Position numbers and translations under genes: made by a program
Assembly (NCBI GenBank): GCA_965153455.1
Contig: OZ234493.1
Coordinates: 34,400,213-34,464,212, forward strand
Length of the DNA: 64,000 nucleotides
Reading direction: 5' to 3'
From: Sphagnum compactum
Lineage: Eukaryota > Bryophyta > Sphagnopsida > Sphagnales
In this document: in pieces, positions 23,227-34,515 of the stretch
How the letters are laid out: each line of letters begins with the position of its first letter
Position numbering within the stretch: position 1 is the first letter of the stretch
The notes under the pieces: generated by a model
Seen by the model: the letters and a program-made list of their open reading frames with translations, nothing else
What the model was told of the DNA's origin: nothing
Databases searched by the model: none

Positions 23227-24046
23227 GACGCACCCCCAAGTTCCTTGTTAGACCCAAAAAGGGTCCAACTATGTTAAAGAGCGGAAGTAGTTGGAACTTG
23301 GTGCCGCTCCCAGCTTCCAGCACTGAAGGGGGTGAGAGGGGCGTGCTGAAAGCTCCGGGATTAGACTAGGAAGAGGGACAACGTATTTAGTTAGTCGGTC
23401 CTGCATCAAAACCAACCAACAAGTTGGTTAGATCGCATTCGGAATCAACCTTGGTGTTGGGACAAGCCACGGGCAACACGGATTCACTTGACTCATCACG
23501 GCCCGGACTTGAGGGAAGCCACCACCTTCCCCCATATAGTATTCTCTGCGTTTGCCCACAGCACCTACATCTGAATGGCTTTTTGTCCCGGGACTCCCAA
23601 GGAGAAGTCCTGAAACTGTCCCAATTTGGACTCCTGGGAGTTTGGAAGCTCATAACTTCCAGCTCAGACCTTTGATTGGGATGAGGTCTAAAGCAAACTT
23701 GTAGCTCTCCTCAAGAGCTTTTCAACGATGTGTTGCACTTCACCTTCACAGACCGGGATCGGGTCGATTCTTGACTTTTAGTGGTTGGTAGTCAAACTAC
23801 TAGTTTGACTCCCGGCCCTTCTTTCGACCATAACTTGTGCTGCAAATGTCTGAATGGCTCATGCGAGATCATTTTCGACATTTACATTTCTAGACCTTTC
23901 CAACGATATAAAGAACACCTCAATGCGAGGTGTTTTGACCCTTGCAATCAAGCTCTGAGTTTTTGGGAGTCCGGAGGACTCCAAGTTCCCACTTTTGGGA
24001 GTGTGAATTTCATCCTCACACTTGCCTCAAAGTGGGGTTGCGACAG
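23227..24046 (+). mobile_element. LTR-retrotransposon-like fragment, copy 2 (partly decayed)
   Basis: Full-length match to the block at 21168-21990 in the same orientation, with numerous C-to-T and G-to-A differences and a diverged first 100 bases. It ends at the same GTTGCGACAG. Confidence 0.65.
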
Positions 24047-25869
24047 ATTTGCAACCTTCATCTTTAGTTGTTGCAGGCTTATGAACACCCACATTCTTAT
24101 AGAACTAAAGTTCAAATAATTATAACATCATCTTTTTCTTCTATAGAAACACCTCTTCACTCCATTTTCTTGGATCTTATTTTGTCTTTCAAGTGATCAA
24201 AAAGTGAGTTTAAGGGAATGTTCCATCACCTGTTGGTCCGTTTTAACGAATATGTCCTTCTTTCAATATCTATTACTGATCTAATGTTTCATTTGTCCAC
24301 ATACCTTTTTACCTTATTGTAAAAACTCGATTCAATTTTGGTGTTGATCTTTTGTTCTCTAATTAAAAAATAGGGGACACATTTTCATTATTTATTAATT
24401 GTAAATCCAACATGTTGTTTTGTCACCTTTGAAGCATAATTAGGTTCATGATGGTTAATTTGGTTATTCTTGGTCTTAACCTCCAAGAACTCAAGGATGT
24501 GTGTCTTGGCCCAATTAATAGTATGCCCTTCAATTTTTTATATGCAACCCAATAATATAAAAAAGTAATTTTGAAAATGTTGCTAATGCATGTTCAAAAG
24601 TGTTATAATAGAATTGATGAACGTATATAAATCTATAAAATCTTCTCACATTAAATCAATTTCTTTTATAGAAATGTAGGTTGTGGGAATAAATCTATAC
24701 AAATGATTAATATAACTTAGTTGATCCTTTAGTCTTTTGAATCTCCTTGATTCAACATTTTGGGCTATAGATTGTTAGATTCAACAAGAATACATGTATT
24801 TTTTGAACCTTTGGTTGTAAATCTAATCTATGATTTTTTATCCTTACCTTTCACGGTAATCTTTATTTTACATGTTGTACTTTTCTACATTATCTATTTT
24901 CTCATTGAATTTTATTTCTATAGATATAATTTAAAACTTGGCCTATCCTCTTCTACATGATCTACTTATATTGGTAGATCTAAATTGTCATTTATTGCCA
25001 ATATTACAACATTAGGACCTAAAAATTCCAAGCAAAGTTAGAATTGTAGAGGACATATTTGAGAGAGAATTGAAAATAAAAATGAATTACTCATTTGATT
25101 GTAGCTTAGGTTAAAAATTGATCTTGTGTTAAGTTTTTTTGGAAGGAATTCAAAATGTTTAATAGGAATTTGCAAAGGTCTTTCCTTTGAAGGATTAATA
25201 AATGTGATTATTTGAAGGACTCAAAGATTTGATGTCCTTTGGTGATTTTTGTGCATTGTATCCTTGTTAGGGTTTAAGGTTTATTTATGAATAGTTGCAT
25301 GCCTTTTAATGTGGCAAACAAATCCCCATAATTAAACACTCTCTTTGGATTTGTTGGTGTTATTTTGTGAAAATGAATCCAACCTACCCTTAAACTAAAC
25401 AACAAATTTGAAAAAATTGCTTGCATTTTTTAAAAAAATTGTCTTAAAACACACCCATAACCAAATGTTCGAAACTTGATTGGAATATTTTTCGCCTTGT
25501 TTGTTTTCAATTATATGTATGAAAATGTGTTGTTTCTTTCCCATCACAAACACACTTAGATATAATAGTGACTATTATTGTTTATATATTGAGTTTTTCT
25601 CACACCCATAACCACACACAAAAATAACATTCCATTTGGATACCTTAAAAAAATCGAACAAGATTTCTCAAAATCAAATGTTCAATCATATGGCTTTTTT
25701 TGAACATTGATTTGCACACATGTGACCATCCACCAACATTGGTTTGCATTGGACTGATGTTTGATTACGATGTGACATTCAATGGGGGGCACTTCTACTC
25801 TACTCAAAATAGAAAACATGTAAATTTGTTTTGTTGCAATTCAATAATGAAATTTGCTTATTGGCAATA
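24047..25869. other. AT-rich intergenic sequence
   Basis: No gene, array or recognisable element found. Confidence 0.4.
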
Positions 25870-27085
25870 ATGTTTCTTTTTCCAATTTGTGGGTGGCAAT
25901 CATCCACATGAGGATTTAACCAAATTTGGCTATAAGCTAAAGGATAATAATTGTATTTTTTAAGGAATTGTTTTATGTTTTGGTGACATGTTTAAAGCTG
26001 TTGTCTACATATGGCAATTTTGAGATTTGTTTTGTCATAATCAAGGTTTCTTTTTTCAAATTCCTCAAATAGGTCCCTTGACAAGGATCCGAAATAATTA
26101 GTGACTATCATAGATGGGCAATAACATTTTTACAATAGTATTAATACAAGTGGTGATTTAGGAAATGACTAGGTCTACATGTGGTTAAATTAATTATTTT
26201 TATTTCAAAATGACAAAATAAATCCTTAAAAGTCACAAAAATCACCAAGAATTCATGTTTTTTTCATCTATTGAAAAATAATTCGACAATTTATGAAATT
26301 TCACCACAAAGCAAAACACTAGTCATAATGTGACAAACTTGGGCCCATTTTTCCAAATTTATTTTTGGGTCATTAAGATGTGAAAATTCATAATTAAAAA
26401 AAGAAATTGATTGTTAGATTTTGCTTGATAAGAAAAGACAAATTTTGCAAGATTCATGATTTTTTATGCCCATCATGGTTGGTGACATTCTAACATAAGA
26501 ACCTTGGGGAAGTCATTTCCATTTTATTTTAAATGAGGTACCAAAAAAATATAAGGTGCAACTTATTGACTTTTATTTATTTATACTTAAGTGTAAATAA
26601 TGTGCTTATAATTCATTATGAAACTATACCTAATATATTCTAAAATATAATTAAAATATATTTCAAATATGTTATTATTTGATAACAAATTTAAAAATAT
26701 CATTTTACTTCATGGGCTTTCTAAAACATAGGAGCAATAGCTTCCCCAAGATAGGAAGGATGGTTGTTTTTTGAAACATGGGGTTTTGATCATCGTTCAC
26801 CAAAACATGATTCTCGATCAATTTTTTTCTTTGAATATTAACATCTTGGTGAATGATAACCAAAAGTAAAATGGTCCCAAGGTTGTCACTTTATGACAAA
26901 ACAAATTATGAAATTACCATATTTAGACAACAAATTCCAAGTTCCAACATGTCATAGAAATACATGAGGATTTCTATTTTTAAAAATTCTTTTTGGATTT
27001 GGACCTATAGCCAAATTTGGCTAAGTCGTCTTGTGGATGATCACCTACACACCTAACTCACAAACTTGAAAAAAAAAAAACAGTT
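25870..27085. mobile_element. Foldback/MITE-like element with inverted arms of about 180-200 bp
   Basis: The sequence at about 25870-26050 matches the reverse complement of about 26878-27085. Both arms contain ATCATCCACA, the palindrome core CCAAATTTGGCTAT (25918-25933 and 27008-27023), TGACATGTT, TTGTTGTCTA and TTTGTTTTGTCATAA. The about 830 bp between the arms has no transposase-like frame. The arrangement suggests a foldback or non-autonomous DNA element; no target duplication was identified. Confidence 0.6.
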
Positions 27086-27399
27086 GGGAAGTAACAAAAT
27101 TTTGGCTTGAACTTCAGATATAAATTAGAATATTTTAGGTCCTAGGACCCTAAGAGATGGAATATTCACTTGAGTATGGGGTAAGAATTGAAATATTCCA
27201 TGTCATGGAACTTAGGTAGTCTAAGGTCCATTTTGTGCTAGGTCCTAAACAACCCATGATCAAAGTTTTGGTGGGTACAACAATCTTGCTACTAAAAGCC
27301 TCCTCCTTCCCTACTCCGAAACAAAAGAAAGACCCTTCCTAATTACTACATACATGTTCACTTAAACATCTTTTTCCTTACCCACCTTCCTATGATTTA
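27086..27399. other. AT-rich spacer
   Basis: No gene seen. Confidence 0.35.
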
Positions 27400-27580
27400 G
27401 GTAAGTCGAAAACCAAGTAAGAAAATAAATATGTAAGTAGGTTGCCTATGTGGGTGGGTTAGTTGGGAACCTAAGTAAGTGAGAAAATAGTTTAGGTAAG
27501 CAAGTAGGAAATGGGTAGGTAGTTTATTTAGGTAGGTAAGTAGGCACACTAGGTAGATTGGTAGGTCATCAATACCCCCC
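27400..27580 (+). repeat. Degenerate GTAG/TAGG microsatellite
   Basis: Loose iterations of GTAGGTAAGTAGG and TAGGTAGTTT. A 67-codon minus-strand frame is an artefact of the repeat. Confidence 0.6.
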
Positions 27581-27840
27581 CTACCCACTTTCTTGCTCAC
27601 CCCTCAACCCCAAAAACAAAGATGTTTGGGTAGGAAAGGAATGAATGGGTGTTGAATAATTATTTTATTTTTCAAAATCCATTTCAGTAGTAAAAATAAT
27701 AATTATGAAGTTTCAACAATAAATATAGGGAGCTTTTTTTTGGCATGTTTTAAAAACTCTGAATCTTTAACATACTGAGACCTTTTGCAACAATTTTTCT
27801 TGCATCTTTTTTGGCAAAATTGGGGAGACATAGACTTATC

Positions 27841-28254
27841 CGGAAAGTAACCCTGTCTTCAACCTGTCCTTGGGCCTCCTTTCACCCCCTATCCCCTTTT
27901 TCAACGGTATCCGCAAAGTAAGGACATTTTATTAAATCTCAGTATGAAATGCTGCAACTCAATACGAAATGCTCAAACTCAGCATTTAATGCACAAGGTT
28001 CAGAATTAATTATAGTAGTTGTACAGATAAGAGCAGTGAAATTATATGTCGGAGCAGTGGAGGCGCTCAGGAAAAAGGAAAGACAGGATGAAACTCAGTT
28101 TACCACCAAAATTGATGGTATTCTGAGTTTCAGCCCCTTTGAATGCTAATGTACTTTTATGCAGGTTTTTAAAAAAAAAATCTCACCCTCTCTATGACCA
28201 AACTCAGGGTTCCGGTGCTGTGTTAATCTTACTTTGCGCATAACTCTAATGTTC
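27841..28254 (+). repeat. Dispersed about 410-bp repeat, copy 1
   Basis: The block from AAAGTAACCCTGTCTTC through GGGCCTCCTTTCACCCCCTA and GCAGTGGAGGCGCTCAGG to CAAACTCAGGGTTCCGGTG and ATAACTCTA matches 61159-61588 in the same orientation. A 66-codon frame (27949-28149) crosses it but is broken in the other copy. It may be a solo LTR or a non-autonomous element; termini and target duplications were not found. Confidence 0.75.
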
Positions 28255-30637
28255 CACTAAATTATAAGATAGAGAAACGTTGTTTTATTATTGGATACTC
28301 TCCAATGGTGGACTGGCCTGAAGCAAGAAGCTCCTGGGTTTCCAGTTCTCACCAAGCTGTTGTATTTTTCCCTCTCTAGTAATTTCTTTAAATTTCAGCA
28401 TTTCATACAAGTTTTTTAATTGAAAAAAATTGGCATTTTCAGAAATAATTCAATTACAGCCAAAGCTGAAAAGGTAGTGCAATATTCGTGTACTAATATA
28501 TGGTGTAGCCTATATGTTTGTGAGAATTTTAGAGGACCAATGGAAAAGGTAGAAAAGGGACTATTATTTCAATGTTCTGCAGAATAGGGTTGTGTGTAAG
28601 CTTGAAGATTTTTGTTTCAGGCCAATGGTATTGCTGGATTTGGTGGTCTGAGTTTGCTTTCTTAGTTATCTTGAGTGAACTCAAGAAGTTCAATGTTTAA
28701 TACCCACCGGGTTGCCATGGTTCTAGCACATCACTTGTGCACTTTGTTTATCTTATTTTATTTTATTTTGTTGATTTTTCTACTGTGGTTGCGGTGGAGG
28801 CTGCAATTTTTCTAGTTGTTGCACAATTGCATTCTTTGCTATTCTCTTTTACATCAAAATCAGATCCATGCTTCCACAGGTACTAGGGTTTGTGATCTTG
28901 TTATGAACTTTTTGTGTAGAAGCAGGCCCTTACATGATTTGAGATCTGTGCCCGAGGCCGGTAGGCCGAAGGGACAAGTCGAAAATCATGGAAGGGCCTG
29001 TACTTAGGTCCTTTTCCTACGTAAAGCAGAGCTGGGATTTTTCCACTTTTTAGAAATCGTGACAGGCTGGCTGGTACGTTCCGCTGGTCAGAAAAGTCCT
29101 AGTACAGCCTAGCTGGTACCTTCCTCCGCAGAACATCCCACTTCCTGACAACAGGTTTCTTCAGGCAGGCAAGGGAGCTGAAATACAAAGAAAAAATCCA
29201 GGCAGTGCTTTACGAATACCCTACTCATGCAATAGTTGTGTTTCTCTAGAAATGTGCATTGCTCATTAAATGGAGGAGTCTTTGAAAACCCTTGCTGATT
29301 GCGGGATCTGGAATGTGTCTGATAAGGTTTCTCTCTGATTGTGTGATCTGAATGCAGCAGATATTGGGAGGAGGTTGGGAAGAGGGGTGTTTGTTCTATC
29401 AGCAAGAACCTCCACCTTTGGACTTCTATGCAGGTGCACACACACCCCTCGCATTTCTCTTAGTCTGTAGTCCATGTCCAAATCTGCAGAGAAATTTTGT
29501 CAAGTCTGTAACCTTGTGCCACATGTTTAGCTTTCAGAACCACCCAGACCAATCATTATGTTTGACCAATCAAAAACAGGGACCAGGAGACAGATCATAT
29601 TTATTACATTCTTGTGTAGCAGGTGCACAACTTTGCTGTGCCTTTCACCAGTCTTAACAAACAGAGGAGAACTTTGCAGGAGCAAAACCATTTTCCTGAG
29701 CTAAACCAACATATTTTGACTTGTTCTTCATCCGATTTTAATGTGCAGGGTCACTACTGAGCACCAGTGGGATGCTCTCAAAGCCCTCGAGGAGCCCTGG
29801 AAGAAGGTATCTAAGAAATACCTTACCCTAAGGTCAGTTTCGTCATTAAATAATCCTCAAAATAGTGAAATGAAATTTTGTGAAAATATGAAGTTGACAT
29901 GTTGAAAATCATCATTAATTATCATATGCCACATTCTGAATAAATTCACCACTCATATCACAATATCATAGTAGATGATGGAAATATATATAATTTCAAA
30001 ATCTAAAAACAAATTCCATTTTTGAAAAGAGAAAACTATTCGTTTTGTCAATGTGGAAACTGAGCCTAGGCCACGGTATATATTTATTGACTGCTCCCTG
30101 TTTCTGATTGACTAGATAGTGTGATTGGTCGAGGTGGGCTGCTATTACGTAGGAGTCTCCCACCTATTTGCAATCCCAGTTTCAGTTTAATGGGTGTGGT
30201 TGGAAAAAGGTACTTATTAAATAACTGAAAACTTGGATGTGAGATATACTTTTCGAGGGTCACATACTGAACAGCACTGGAAATGCTCTTACAGTGCCAG
30301 ACTCATCAGGATCTCTTTTCTTCTTCATGCGGCTGTCGCATCCATCTACACAGCCAACAACAGTCGAGAATTTCTTCCTCCAACGAATATTTCAGGAGAA
30401 GCTGCCGCAGTTATTTCAAGCAGGTCCCACCAAACTCTCTCACTCACGGCAGCATCGGCAAGAAGGAGCAGCAGCTTCTTCCTCCTGTTGTATCGAGAGA
30501 CATGCAGAGGAAGATAAAAAGCTATGTCATGTACGAGGACAATGGAGGTACAAGAGGAGGTGGACCAGCCAGGGCCCACCCACCCATCCCTTTATTCTCC
30601 TGCAAACAAATCCAAAAGCTAAACTCCTGCCCCTTTT
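28255..30637. other. Intergenic region and mARC upstream region
   Basis: Less AT-rich than its surroundings in places. A 90-base island at about 29751-29833 reads VTTEHQWDALKALEEPWKK between AG and GT signals and might be a stray exon. A TATATATTTA motif at about 30077 lies some 700 bases before the mARC start. No complete gene was assembled. Confidence 0.4.
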
Positions 30638-30652
30638 GTGGGACATTGTCTG

Positions 30653-30760
30653 CTTCTTCTTCTTCTTCTCCTTCCTGTTGTTTGTCTTTCTCCTGCTGCT
30701 GGGAAGGGAAAGGAAGGAGAATTGGAGCTGTTGGGTGAAGAAGAAGAAGAAGAAGAAGAA
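30653..30760 (+). repeat. (CTT)5 and (GAA)8 tracts in the mARC leader
   Basis: A CTT tract at 30653-30670 and a complementary GAA tract at 30737-30760 flank about 66 bases, the second ending 18 bases before the proposed start codon. In RNA they could pair into a stem. If translation starts at 30638, the GAA tract encodes an acidic run instead. Confidence 0.6.
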
Positions 30761-30778
30761 GGAAGGGAGCAACCAAAG

Positions 30779-33700
30779 ATGGGAACTTACAGTGTGGCGG
30801 AGGTGATAGTGTATCCCGTGAAGGCATGTCGAGGTATATCTGTCCCTAGTGCAGCCATCTCTGCAACAGGTAACAACAACAACTACAGATGTTTCCATAG
30901 CCCAAAAAAACAATCCTTTTTTTCGACCATACTGCAAATTGTTCTCGACCATTCTCGACCCACCATCGACCGCAAGCAATTGTTTGTTGTTGTTGTTGGA
31001 GAATGATTTTGCGTTGCTTTTGTTGTGGGTGGTGTTTTTTTTTTTGGGGGTCAGGTTTCTTGTATGATCGAGAATGGATGATAGTCAATGCTGACAATGG
31101 TCGTCTGATTGCCATGCCAAGAGCTCCAAAGCTTGCACTAGTGCAACCATCTCTTCCTGCAGCTGCATTCAAAGGAGATCTGTTGCCAGATGATGCTGTA
31201 TTGGGTATGTCATCAAACTCTTCTACCACACTGTTATGGCCAGCAGCAGCGACCTCTCAAGGAGCCCAGAGACACAGAGACAGAGACAGAGACAGAGAGA
31301 AGTTTGTGTGATTTTGTGGGTCCCTCCGACATCCATTTGCTTGGTTTTCTGCAATGATTTTGTAGAAACCTCTTTGTTGCACACTCTGATTGATGCATCA
31401 ATCTTTGTGTGGGGTTTATTTTTTGTTCTGTTTTGGTTTTTGAGAATCCTAATTTGCTTGAAACTTTGTGTTCTGGCAGAGATCAATGCTCCAGGTATGC
31501 TTCCATTGAAGGTGCCATTGAAGCGGAGTTCCAAGACAGGGAAAGCAAAGGAGGGAAATCGTGGAAGCGTAGTGGATGTGGTGGTATTTTCTTGGTCAGG
31601 ACGAGGAGTTGATGAAGGCCCAGATGCAGCAACTTGGTGGTCCACTTACTTAGGTTGCAATGCACGTCTTGTTCGCTTTGATTCTGGTACCAAAACTTGC
31701 CCTCTTTTTTTCTTTTTTTCTATCTTTTTCTCCATGAAAACAAAGCAAAATGTCCACTGTCTGTAATGACTTTGTGGGCAGCAGCCAAACATGGTCTTCA
31801 TCATTCTGAGATGTGATCTAGTAATGAATTGTTTGTTGTTGTTTCTAGGACTAAATTTGAGCATTTCATGCATCTATCTATGATGCCTCTTCTTCAGTCA
31901 TGCACAATCAAAGCCTTTTGAAGCTGGTGTTTTTTTTGTTTGCATACTCCTCAAAGGAATTTTTTTGGGAAACAATTTACACCAAGGAGAGGGTGCCTTC
32001 TGCTTTGTGGGTATGTAATGTGTGCAGCGGCTTTGAGGGAAGATCGGCAAGCTGCACTTGCACCTAATGGTTACACCACCGGATTTGCAAATTCAGGCCA
32101 GTTTTTGTGTATATCTGAGGTTGGTTCACATCCACATTCTTTGAGTGTGAATACCTACCTCATAGGTAGGAAATTGAATTGAATCTGCAGATAATAACAC
32201 TATCAAGTCTGGACTCTCTTTGGCTTCTTGGGTGGGGCTACTACTACTACCTATGTACATTAAGTTCTTGAAGATTGGTTGAAGATGAAGAAATTCTGTA
32301 AATTATTGGCTTCTAATTAGGGAAGATTGGTTGCAGCAGGATTCTGCAATTTATAATACCTCCTAATTAGGGGAAGATCATGGGTTGCAGAAATTCTTAC
32401 CTCACAAATTGCATCCTTGTGGCAGGCATCACTGGAAGAAGTGAACACACATTTTCCCAATGCACCACTGGCAATGAACCGCTTTCGTCCCAAGTGAGTC
32501 CACCTCTTATCCATTGGTCTATCTGAAGTTGCTGATGCATTCCATTTGTTCCGTCAAAAAACTTTTTGGGTTCAGATAGAGGTGGGGGATTAGAGAAACT
32601 GATTATTCTGCTATAACCCATTTAGCAATGTGATCAAATCCTCAGTTGATGATTTTTTTGGTGTTATGACTCAGAATGGGTATTGAATTATTTCTTTGAA
32701 AAATGGTGTGTGTGTGTGTGTCCACATGCACATTTTAGCATTATTGTGCATGGGCCTAGTGCATTTGAAGAAGACAAGTGGCACACTTTCACAATAACAC
32801 ACAATTATGGCACCACATTGAAGTTCCTTCATGTTATGCCACGAGCGCTCTGTAAGGTGAAGTTCCATTCAAACTGTTCTGCACTTCATTCACTATTTCC
32901 TCAGATTTTTAAAAAAGAAAAAAAAGCAAAGAAATTTTGTTTTGTTCAAGGTTTCTGCATCACAACAAAAAATCTTTTATGCCTCAAAAGTGATGGTAGA
33001 ACCAAGCTTTCAGTGCAACCTCTTTTTGTTTGGGAACTGAATGAGTAGCAACAAACAACATAGTAGTTGGGGGCTCATGATTGATGACCATGCAAGTGGT
33101 ATTTTTTTGGATCATCATATACTAGGTTACCATAGTAGTTAACCCAGCTTCACCAAAAACAAATGTATAATATTTTTTATAAAAAACTAAGAATTGGTTT
33201 GTTCTGAAGGTGCCCACTATTAATATGGAACAACCTGATGGCACGGGTGAAGAGCCTCTGAAGGTAAGAGTTGTGCTCACAATGTTGTATCGCTAGGTTT
33301 TCTTACAGGGCAAACAAGCCCAAGCAATGTGGTGAGGAAAAGAATAGGAACAAACTGAAGAGGGTTTACTAACTGACACTACATGTCTGAAAGGTTCTCT
33401 TTGGCAGAGGGAAGGCAGCAGTGTTCTATGAAAACTCTATAAATTGATCATGATGAGGAGCATGTATATTGGGAGTAATTCTGAGACTTATGTTTTGGTC
33501 CAATTGGTTCTCATTCAATTGATTTGATGAGCATCTATTGAGGACCTATAGTAAATGGGCAAACACATACATATTTGTTTCTAATGTTAATATGAATAAT
33601 AAGAAGCAGCTACATTATATATATGCATATGAAGTCAGTGCATCAAAGTCATCATTTTACAAGACAAAAGATAGGCATCTGCATGTTCTATTGTATTGAA

Positions 33701-34308
33701 TCCATGTGTGAATTGGAAGCTGTCTTCATGTCTTACTCCATGGCAATCAGCACTTATGTGGGAATCTTTTAATCCAATAGGGTTGTTGAAATGGCAGACA
33801 CTTGGAACATATCGCTCCGGAACACATTTGGGTTTGAACATAGGGAATGGAAAGCAGGTACATGCATGATGATGGTTATTGAACCTTTTGATGGGCATCC
33901 CAAAAGTTGTTTAGTTTTTACTAAACATTTGTGTTGCAACAGCTAGCTAGCATTTCATCATGGTCTAAATGCAACACATTCCTATTCATTTCAGAAGTAA
34001 AAATTGCAAAGGTATTGTGGGTTTTCTTCATGCCAATCCTGAGGCAGCCAAGTTGTGTTTTGGGGAAGGGTGCAGTTGGGTTGTATGCTTGCTCTTCTTG
34101 TCGAGGGTGGAAGAAACTCTGGTATATCTGACATGAATTATTGTTAACTTGGGCTTTGTCACAAATGTTATAACACGTGCAATTTTGTGTGCAGATATAC
34201 TTTGGATCCTATTTTGTGTGCAGCTCTACTCTCGACAAAAAAAGCATGTCCCACCGAGCCTTTTGCGTGGCACCTGGAGACACTTTGGATGTTTTAGAGA
34301 TGGCATGA
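30779..34308 (+). CDS. mARC: Mitochondrial amidoxime-reducing component-type MOSC protein
   Basis: Nine plus-strand exons, 30779-30869, 31055-31204, 31480-31686, 32028-32119, 32426-32493, 32739-32856, 33210-33263, 33798-33857 and 34195-34308, join without frame break into 317 residues, about the length of the plant homologues. The MOSC N-terminal barrel starts VAEVIVYPVKACRGISVP and continues DREWMIVNADNGRLI and APGMLPLKVPL. The MOSC domain carries GYTTGFANSG, ISEASLEEVN, MNRFRPNIIVHG, EEDKW, the molybdenum-ligand region LCKVPTIN (Cys about 241), EEPLKTLGTYRSG and FGSYF before a short tail ending DVLEMA. The family binds molybdenum cofactor and reduces N-hydroxylated substrates with cytochrome b5 partners at the mitochondrial outer membrane. 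The first Cys of the usual C-x-R-C is replaced (RALC) while the ligand Cys stays. An in-frame ATG at 30638 would add 47 residues with a Leu-rich hydrophobic leader. Confidence 0.9.
31268..31302 (+). repeat. (GAGACA)n microsatellite in mARC intron 2
   Basis: Repeats of AGAGACAGAGACAGAGAC follow the exon 2 donor by about 65 bases. Confidence 0.8.
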
Positions 34309-34515
34309 TTGGATTCAAGGAGAGTCATCTATTTGCTCACATTATGTACATTTGTTTGCCAAACTAAATGCTTCAATGCACAGGAAGTTGAGATTATTAT
34401 TCAGTGGACATTGAAGTTGGAAACTCTGTATTGAGTTAGCTACTATTACTTGAGCTTACAAAAGGGTTTGATGTTGCTCACTATCTTTATTGGGCCTGGA
34501 ACTCCTAGATGTTGT

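Noticed and set aside
21168-24046. A complete LTR retrotransposon
   Set aside because: No target duplication, primer-binding site, polypurine tract or gag/pol frame; only the two repeated blocks are supported.
30527-30979. Minus-strand open frames over mARC exon 1
   Set aside because: Antisense shadows of the mARC leader and exon 1, dominated by GAA/CTT tracts.
33931-34131. 66-codon plus frame in mARC intron 8
   Set aside because: It would break the conserved mARC C-terminus; exons 8 and 9 join in phase without it.
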